Assembly (NCBI GenBank): GCA_036265435.1
Contig: DATAPB010000302.1
Location: 1 to 18,305 of the forward strand
Length of the DNA: 18,305 nucleotides
Direction: 5' to 3'
From: DASUPK01 sp036265435
GTDB taxonomy: Bacteria > Actinomycetota > Thermoleophilia > Solirubrobacterales > 70-9
The notes beneath the pieces are model-generated. The model saw only the letters and a list, made by a program, of their open reading frames with translations, was not told the origin of the DNA and did no database searches. Positions 14,406 to 18,305 of the stretch are shown piece after piece (position 1 is the stretch's first letter; each line of letters opens with the position of its first letter). Both the position numbers and the translations under genes were made by a program.

Positions 14406-15328
14406 GGACCGCCTACTTCGGCACCTCCGAGTTCGCGGCGGCCGTCCTTCGCCGCCTCAGCGATAGTCGCCACCGCCCGGCGCTCGTCGTCACTCCGCCG
14501 GACAGCCGTCGCGGCCGGGGGCGCCGGCTCGCCTCGCCGCCGGCCGCCGAGCTGGCGCGCGAGCTCGGCCTCACGGTGCACCAGACGCCAGACGTCAACT
14601 CCGAGGAATCGCTCGCGGCGATCCGTGCCGCGAACCCGCGGGCGATCGTCGTCTGCGCGTTCGGCCAGCTGATCAAGGAGCCGCTCCTGACCGAGTTCAC
14701 GTTGCTGAATGTGCACCCGTCCCTGATCCCGCGCTGGCGCGGCGCCGCTCCGATCGAGCGGGTCCTGATGGCGGGGGAGGGGCTCACGGGAGTGACGATC
14801 ATGCGGCTGACGGCCGGCCTCGACTCCGGTCCCGTCGCACTCGCGGAAGAGGTCCAGGTCTACGGCGACGACGACTACGCGTCGCTGTCGGCGCGGCTGG
14901 CCGAGACCGCAGGCGAGCTGGTCGTGCGGGCCCTGGACCAGCTCGACCGCGGCGAGCTCGAGTTCGCCGACCAGAACGAGGCCGACGCGACCTACGCCGA
15001 GAAGATCTCGCCCGAGGAGCGCCGTCTCGATCCGTCAAGGCCGGTCGAGGAGCTCGAGCGGAAGGTGAGGGCGCTGACGCCTCATGTCGGCGCCTATCTG
15101 GAGCTGGAGGACGGGGAGCGGCTCGGCATACGTCAGGCCGAGGCGCGGCGGCCCGTCGGCCAAGGACCGGTGGACCCGGTCGGCACGCTCGTCGTCGAGG
15201 GCAGCGAGCTTCTTCTCGTTGCGGGCGACGGGATCCTCCAACTCGAGGTGGTCCAGCCACCCGGAAAGAAGCCGATGAGCGCGGCCGATTTCCTGCGCGG
15301 ACACGATGCGCCGGCGAACGCGGTCTGA
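14402..15328 (+). CDS. fmt: Methionyl-tRNA formyltransferase
   Basis: Formylates initiator Met-tRNA using 10-formyltetrahydrofolate. The 308 residues begin with the Rossmann-like strand VRTAYFGTSEFA, include the catalytic segment NVHPSLIPRWRGAAPI (103-118, Asn103 and His105) and LTAGLDSGP (136-144, Asp141), and end with the C-terminal tRNA-binding beta-barrel, closing in PGKKPMSAADFLRG. Length matches E. coli Fmt (315). The GTG start overlaps the def stop by four bases, so translation is probably coupled. Next come a zinc-ribbon gene and rpe. The rRNA methyltransferase gene rsmB that often follows fmt is absent. Confidence 0.96.
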   Translation: MRTAYFGTSEFAAAVLRRLSDSRHRPALVVTPPDSRRGRGRRLASPPAAELARELGLTVHQTPDVNSEESLAAIRAANPRAIVVCAFGQLIKEPLLTEFTLLNVHPSLIPRWRGAAPIERVLMAGEGLTGVTIMRLTAGLDSGPVALAEEVQVYGDDDYASLSARLAETAGELVVRALDQLDRGELEFADQNEADATYAEKISPEERRLDPSRPVEELERKVRALTPHVGAYLELEDGERLGIRQAEARRPVGQGPVDPVGTLVVEGSELLLVAGDGILQLEVVQPPGKKPMSAADFLRGHDAPANAV

Positions 15329-15336
15329 CCGCTCGC

Positions 15337-15342
15337 TACTCT
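15337..15342 (+). promoter_or_regulatory. -10-like element of the zinc-ribbon gene
   Basis: TACTCT (15337-15342, matching TANNNT) lies 6 bases before the ATG at 15349 in the short fmt-to-zinc-ribbon gap. There is no Shine-Dalgarno. It suggests a leaderless transcript covering the zinc-ribbon gene and rpe. Confidence 0.45.
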
Positions 15343-15348
15343 CGTCAC

Positions 15349-15624
15349 ATGGCCGAACGGATTGAGAGCAGTCTCGGAAACTCGGCCGGGACAGGGGCGG
15401 CGGCCGAGGGAGCGCTCAGCCGCCCGGACTGTCCGGGCTGCGGTGAGCCCTGGCTGCGCCCCGCCCAGCTGCCGGGGCGCTTCGTCTGCGTCTACTGCCT
15501 GCGCCGTTTCGAGCTGGTCTCCGCTTGCCCGAACTGCGGCGAGCATCAGACGATCGCCCGGATGAGCCGCACCGAGGACATGCAGTGCCAGCACTGCGGC
15601 CACTCGATGCTGCGCAGCATCTGA
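15349..15624 (+). CDS. Small protein with four CxxC motifs (double zinc ribbon)
   Basis: A 91-residue protein with an unstructured first 25 residues and four CxxC pairs: Cys28/31, Cys47/50, Cys60/63 and Cys80/83. The spacing suggests two tandem zinc ribbons (CPGC with CVYC, CPNC with CQHC), each binding one Zn. There is no signal peptide, membrane segment or catalytic motif. Double zinc ribbons often bind nucleic acid or protein partners, but I recognise no named family. It sits between fmt and rpe, has a TACTCT box 6 bases before the ATG, and ends 8 bases before the rpe start, so rpe probably depends on the same transcript. Confidence 0.75.
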   Translation: MAERIESSLGNSAGTGAAAEGALSRPDCPGCGEPWLRPAQLPGRFVCVYCLRRFELVSACPNCGEHQTIARMSRTEDMQCQHCGHSMLRSI

Positions 15625-15632
15625 CCTTCGAG

Positions 15633-16340
15633 ATGGAAGCCGCGACCGACAGGGCCTCGAGCGAGCGGCGCGACCTCTACGCGAGCAGGCGGGTCGCCCC
15701 CTCGATTCTCTCGGCGGACTTCTCCCGCCTCGGCTCTCAGATCGAGGAGGTGATGGCGGCGGGCGCGCGCATCGTCCACGTGGACGTGATGGACGGCCAC
15801 TTCGTCCCGCCGATCACGATCGGGCCGCTGGTCGCAGGCTCGATCTCGGACCAGGTCCACCAGGCGGGCGGCGCGATCGACGTCCATCTGATGATCGAGC
15901 GCCCCGATGAGCACATCGAGGAATTCGCCAAGGCGGGCGCCGACTCGATCACCTTCCACGCCGAGGCCACCCCTCACATCAACCGCACGCTCAACGCGAT
16001 CCGCGAGCTGGGTTGCCTCGCGGGGCTCGCCATCAATCCCGGCACCCCGGTCGGCGCGGTCGGCGAGTCGGTCCACGACGCGGACGTCTTCCTCTGCATG
16101 ACGGTCAACCCGGGGTGGGGAGGTCAGCCCTTCATCGCCGACTCGCCGGACAAGGTGAGGCGCCTCGCCTCGCTGGTCGGCGACGGGACGATCGAAGTCG
16201 ACGGCGGGATCGACCCAGGCACCGCCGGCAGCGTGGCCGACGCGGGGGCGGGCCTCTTCGTCGCGGGGTCGGCGGTCTTCGGCTCCGACGACCCGGCGGC
16301 GGCCTACACGGCGATCGCGGAAGCCGCCGGCGCGGTCTAG
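15633..16340 (+). CDS. rpe: Ribulose-phosphate 3-epimerase
   Basis: Interconverts ribulose 5-phosphate and xylulose 5-phosphate in the pentose phosphate pathway. The 235 residues form a TIM barrel with VAPSILSADF (21-30), HVDVMDGHFVPP (49-60, metal ligand His49 and catalytic Asp51), DVHLMI (83-88, ligand His85), MTVNPGWGGQPFI (156-168), EVDGGI (188-193, catalytic Asp190) and GSAVFG (212-217). The ATG at 15633 adds about 18 polar residues before the conserved core. No better start or Shine-Dalgarno is seen. A start at 15525 would lie inside the zinc-ribbon gene and is rejected. Its TAG shares a CTAG with the convergent flippase gene. Confidence 0.95.
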   Translation: MEAATDRASSERRDLYASRRVAPSILSADFSRLGSQIEEVMAAGARIVHVDVMDGHFVPPITIGPLVAGSISDQVHQAGGAIDVHLMIERPDEHIEEFAKAGADSITFHAEATPHINRTLNAIRELGCLAGLAINPGTPVGAVGESVHDADVFLCMTVNPGWGGQPFIADSPDKVRRLASLVGDGTIEVDGGIDPGTAGSVADAGAGLFVAGSAVFGSDDPAAAYTAIAEAAGAV

Positions 16341-16356
16341 CCGGCCTCGTCGGCCG
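16326..16356. terminator. Candidate hairpins at the rpe / flippase convergent junction
   Basis: GCCGGC (16326-16331) can pair with GCCGGC (16340-16345) around an 8-base loop holding the shared stop codons. Alternatively CGGCC (16342-16346) pairs with GGCCG (16352-16356) around TCGTC. The two are mutually exclusive, and neither has a T-tract. In DNA this GC-rich, chance hairpins are common, so confidence is modest. Confidence 0.35.
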
Positions 16357-17722
16357 ACGCGAGCTGCAGCTCCATCTCCTCGGTTGAGCCCGGCTCGACG
16401 CGCATCTCGCGCGGTTCGAGCGGCTGGCGGTAGAGCCAGTAGAGCAGCGAGCAGAGCAGCGTCGCGGCACCGAGGTACCCGACGACGACGCGGGTGACGT
16501 CGTCCGACACGATCGGAACGACGATCCAGACGATGAAGGCAATCGCGGTGCCGACCCAGCAGAACGACGCGCGCCGCACCTGGCCACGTGCCAGCGCAGC
16601 CTGGTTCAGCGTCGCTGCGGACAGGTAGAGCCCCATTCCGACGGCGACGACCACGAGATCGCTGCGGGCGTAGTCATGCTTGTTGCCGAAGGCGATGTGC
16701 ATCAGCTGCGGACCGGCGATCAGCAGGGCGAGCGCCACGAGGGCGGCAAAGCTCGCGACCGCCAGCAGGGTCACCCGGATCGAGGCGCGGAAGTCCTTCT
16801 CCTCGCCACGGGATCCCAGCGTCGTGAGGTGGGGGAGGAGGCTCGTCTGGACCGCCTGGAAGAGCTGGAGGGGGGCCCGGGCGATCATCAGGATGTTGAA
16901 CACGTACCCGGCCGCCGCCGCCCCAGCGGTCGCCTTCGTCGTGAGGACGCCGGCGTTCAGGAACGTCTGCTCGCTGAGCATGATCAGGAAGACGCCTGCC
17001 GCAAACCGCCCTCCCCTGGCGAGACTGAACTGGTCTGAGGCCTCGCCCTGGTGCTCTGGGAGCGGCCGGGGCTCCGGCACCTCGTTCCGAAAGCGATGCA
17101 GGAACGCGAACGGCACGACGATCAGGGAGAGAGTGGGGGCCGCGACGATGCCGAGCGCGACCGCCGTTTGTCCTGAGGCGATGCCCAGCGCGACCGCGAC
17201 AGGGAACGCGGTGCGGGCCACCGACTCGCTGATGATTTGGAGCGCGTAGATGGTCAACCGATGGCTGCCGGCCAGGAAACCGCGGGCGAAGTAGCTCGCG
17301 CCATAGGCGGTGACGGCCGTGACGCCGATCCAGTAGAGCGTCGAGTTGCCGTCCAGGAGGTGGTCCTGGATCGGGGTGCGGAGTGCCAGGGCGACGACGT
17401 CGAACGCGACCGCGACGGCGAGCTGAATCGTCGCGGCGACCCGTACGGTGTGCCGGATGGGCACATCGTGAGCGAGGTTCTCCGAGACGGTGCGAGACAG
17501 CAGCTGCTCGACCGGCCGCTGCAGTACCGAGACGACGATGAACACCGCCGACCAAAGGACCGCCACCTGACCGTACTGGTCCCGCGAGAGCTCATGCGAG
17601 GCGATCGCGAAGTAGAGGTAGGTGATCAGCCCCGTGATCCCGACCCCGATCGAGAGCATGCTGGCACGGCGTCCATAGCTCCTTGCCTCGTCCGTCGCCC
17701 GCACCCGTCCCACGCTCGGCAT
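16337..17722 (-). CDS. Polytopic membrane protein, polysaccharide flippase-like (MATE/MVF superfamily)
   Basis: A 461-residue minus-strand integral membrane protein with about 12 hydrophobic helices in two bundles, joined by a polar linker near residues 215-235 (PEPRPLPEHQGEASDQFSLA region). The N terminus (RRASMLSIGVGITGLITYLYFAIA, given here only as its hydrophobic opening around 18-41) and the Tyr-Gly-rich loop after it resemble oligosaccharide flippases of the Wzx/PST and MurJ-like group, which move lipid-linked sugars across the membrane. The acidic C-terminal tail (about 435-461) is cytoplasmic. The substrate is unknown and no glycosyltransferase lies nearby. The ATG at 17722 is preferred over upstream GTG and TTG codons because TAAGGT on the minus strand ends 7 bases before it. 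It shares its stop CTAG with rpe and diverges from ribD. Confidence 0.72.
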   Translation of the reverse strand: MPSVGRVRATDEARSYGRRASMLSIGVGITGLITYLYFAIASHELSRDQYGQVAVLWSAVFIVVSVLQRPVEQLLSRTVSENLAHDVPIRHTVRVAATIQLAVAVAFDVVALALRTPIQDHLLDGNSTLYWIGVTAVTAYGASYFARGFLAGSHRLTIYALQIISESVARTAFPVAVALGIASGQTAVALGIVAAPTLSLIVVPFAFLHRFRNEVPEPRPLPEHQGEASDQFSLARGGRFAAGVFLIMLSEQTFLNAGVLTTKATAGAAAAGYVFNILMIARAPLQLFQAVQTSLLPHLTTLGSRGEEKDFRASIRVTLLAVASFAALVALALLIAGPQLMHIAFGNKHDYARSDLVVVAVGMGLYLSAATLNQAALARGQVRRASFCWVGTAIAFIVWIVVPIVSDDVTRVVVGYLGAATLLCSLLYWLYRQPLEPREMRVEPGSTEEMELQLASADEAG

Positions 17723-17729
17723 GGAGCGC

Positions 17730-17735
17730 ACCTTA
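17730..17735 (-). promoter_or_regulatory. -10-like element of the flippase gene
   Basis: On the minus strand TAAGGT (17735 down to 17730) fits TANNNT and lies 7 bases before the ATG at 17722, the spacing seen at several other starts in this window. The near-palindrome at 17754-17773 falls in its upstream promoter region. Confidence 0.4.
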
Positions 17736-17741
17736 CTGCCG

Positions 17742-17747
17742 TACAAT
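17742..17747 (+). promoter_or_regulatory. -10-like element of ribD
   Basis: TACAAT (17742-17747) matches five of six bases of TATAAT. Transcription would begin around 17753-17756, inside the adjacent near-palindrome, leaving a leader of about 45 bases that carries the strong GAGGAGG site. No clear -35 is seen at 17 bases. Confidence 0.4.
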
Positions 17748-17753
17748 CACTGG

Positions 17754-17773
17754 CTGACTGACCAGTCAATCAG
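17754..17773. promoter_or_regulatory. 20-bp near-palindrome, candidate repressor operator between flippase gene and ribD
   Basis: CTGACTGACCAGTCAATCAG is an inverted repeat with 16 of 20 positions symmetric, built on TGAC...GTCA half-sites. Size, symmetry and location (over the predicted ribD start point and upstream of the flippase -10) resemble TetR-type operators. No regulator gene lies in the window, so the family is a guess. As RNA it could form only a short, interrupted hairpin, which makes a DNA operator more likely than a terminator. Confidence 0.45.
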
Positions 17774-17786
17774 TCGAGCTCGACCC

Positions 17787-17793
17787 GAGGAGG
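17787..17793 (+). promoter_or_regulatory. Strong ribosome binding site of ribD
   Basis: GAGGAGG (17787-17793) is the best Shine-Dalgarno in the window. It sits 5 bases before an ATC codon at 17799, the point where a RibD protein of normal length would begin. No ATG, GTG or TTG in the ribD frame lies at a suitable distance behind it. Confidence 0.6.
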
Positions 17794-17798
17794 CGAGC

Positions 17799-18305
17799 AT
17801 CGTCACGGTCAGCACCGAACAAGACGCATCACACCTTCGCCGGGCCCTGGAGCTCGCCGAAGGCGGGCGCGGGCGCGTGAGCCCCAATCCGATGGTCGGA
17901 GCCGTGCTCGTCCGCGACGACCAGGTGATCGGTGAGGGCTTCCACGCCGCACTGGGTGAGCTCCACGCCGAGCGGGCCGCGATCGAGGACGCCCGCGAGC
18001 GGGGCGAGGACCCGGCCGGGTCGACCATCTACGTGACGCTTGAGCCCTGCGCCCACGCGGGGCGGCAGCCACCCTGCACCGAGGGGATCCTCGAGGCCGG
18101 CATCTCTCGCGTCGTCTTCGCGTCCGAGGACCCGACGGACAAGGCCTCCGGCCGCGGGCCGGGAATCCTTCGCGACGGCGGCGTGACCGTCGAGTTGGCG
18201 GGCGGCCCCGAGGCCGCCGCCGCGCGCCTGCTCAACCAGCCATTCCGCAAAGGTGCTCGGACCGGCCGGCCACTGGTGACCTACAAGACGGCGATGTCGC
18301 TCGAC
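17799..18305 (+). CDS. ribD: Riboflavin biosynthesis protein RibD (deaminase domain and start of reductase; 3' end outside window)
   Basis: A bifunctional enzyme that deaminates then reduces the pyrimidine intermediate of riboflavin synthesis. The 169 codons present cover the whole deaminase domain: SPNPMVGAVLV (28-38), zinc-site HAE (56-58, His56 and Glu58) and PCAHAGRQPPC (83-93, Cys84 and Cys93). The reductase domain begins with GRPLVTYKTAMSLD (156-169) at the window edge. The start is uncertain. Homology begins near residue 10 counted from the ATC at 17799, which follows a strong GAGGAGG, but ATC is a very rare start. The only in-frame standard codon upstream without an intervening stop that I found is ATG at 17721. 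It would add 26 unconserved residues and overlap the flippase start. The function is near certain; the 5' end is not. Confidence 0.88.
   Translation, partial: MVTVSTEQDASHLRRALELAEGGRGRVSPNPMVGAVLVRDDQVIGEGFHAALGELHAERAAIEDARERGEDPAGSTIYVTLEPCAHAGRQPPCTEGILEAGISRVVFASEDPTDKASGRGPGILRDGGVTVELAGGPEAAAARLLNQPFRKGARTGRPLVTYKTAMSLD

Noticed and set aside
15525..15632. Extended rpe start at 15525
   Set aside because: The extra part overlaps the Cys-rich end of the zinc-ribbon gene and has no epimerase similarity; the ATG at 15633 is used.
17723..17746. Upstream TTG (17746) or GTG start for the flippase
   Set aside because: The ATG at 17722 has a TANNNT box at 7 bases; the upstream codons would place that box inside the coding region.
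17754..17798. FMN riboswitch ahead of ribD
   Set aside because: Fewer than 50 bases separate the likely transcript start from the gene, far too few for the FMN aptamer, and none of its conserved pattern is seen.

Overview
The window is a dense, very GC-rich (about 70 % by eye) chromosomal segment made almost entirely of core housekeeping genes. Gene content and order (cmk-der, metK-priA-def-fmt-rpe-ribD), a DUF3352-type membrane protein and many start codons lying 6-10 bases after a TANNNT-like hexamer suggest an actinobacterium, possibly a deep-branching Thermoleophilia/Solirubrobacterales-type lineage. The lineage is inferred, not proven. I see no mobile element, CRISPR array, tRNA or rRNA. 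No gene-free stretch exceeds 300 bases. The longest, 1324-1597, is the control region of the DAHP synthase gene.

Region 1 (1-5101) is aromatic amino acid supply. After the tail of a GNAT acetyltransferase come a HisC-family aminotransferase, a short aromatic-rich leader peptide with an attenuator-like RNA structure, and a tight run of DAHP synthase (aroF), prephenate dehydrogenase with ACT domain (tyrA) and EPSP synthase (aroA). Together these cover the first and sixth shikimate-pathway steps, the prephenate branch to tyrosine and probably the final transamination. A convergent cupin gene closes the unit.

Region 2 (5456-10977) reads rightward: cytidylate kinase (cmk), the double GTPase Der (start overlapping the cmk stop), a large membrane-anchored DUF3352-type protein built from two tandem repeats, and S-adenosylmethionine synthetase (metK). 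metK meets a leftward bacterial-PH-domain membrane protein tail to tail, the two stop codons sharing one CTAG.

Region 3 (11466-16340) starts from a strikingly symmetric divergent promoter: priA (replication restart helicase), def and fmt (removal and addition of the formyl group at protein N termini), a small four-CxxC zinc-ribbon protein and rpe (pentose phosphate epimerase). rsmB, often found between fmt and rpe in actinobacteria, is absent here.

Region 4 (16337-18305) holds a leftward polysaccharide-flippase-like membrane protein, again sharing a CTAG stop with its convergent neighbour, and a divergent riboflavin gene ribD that runs off the window. A 20-base near-palindrome between them looks like a repressor operator. 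ribD has a strong ribosome binding site but no ordinary start codon behind it.

The most notable signal is the putative aromatic attenuator at 1329-1509. The recurring leaderless architecture, the symmetric priA promoter and the hairpins centred at or near convergent stop codons are the next most interesting.
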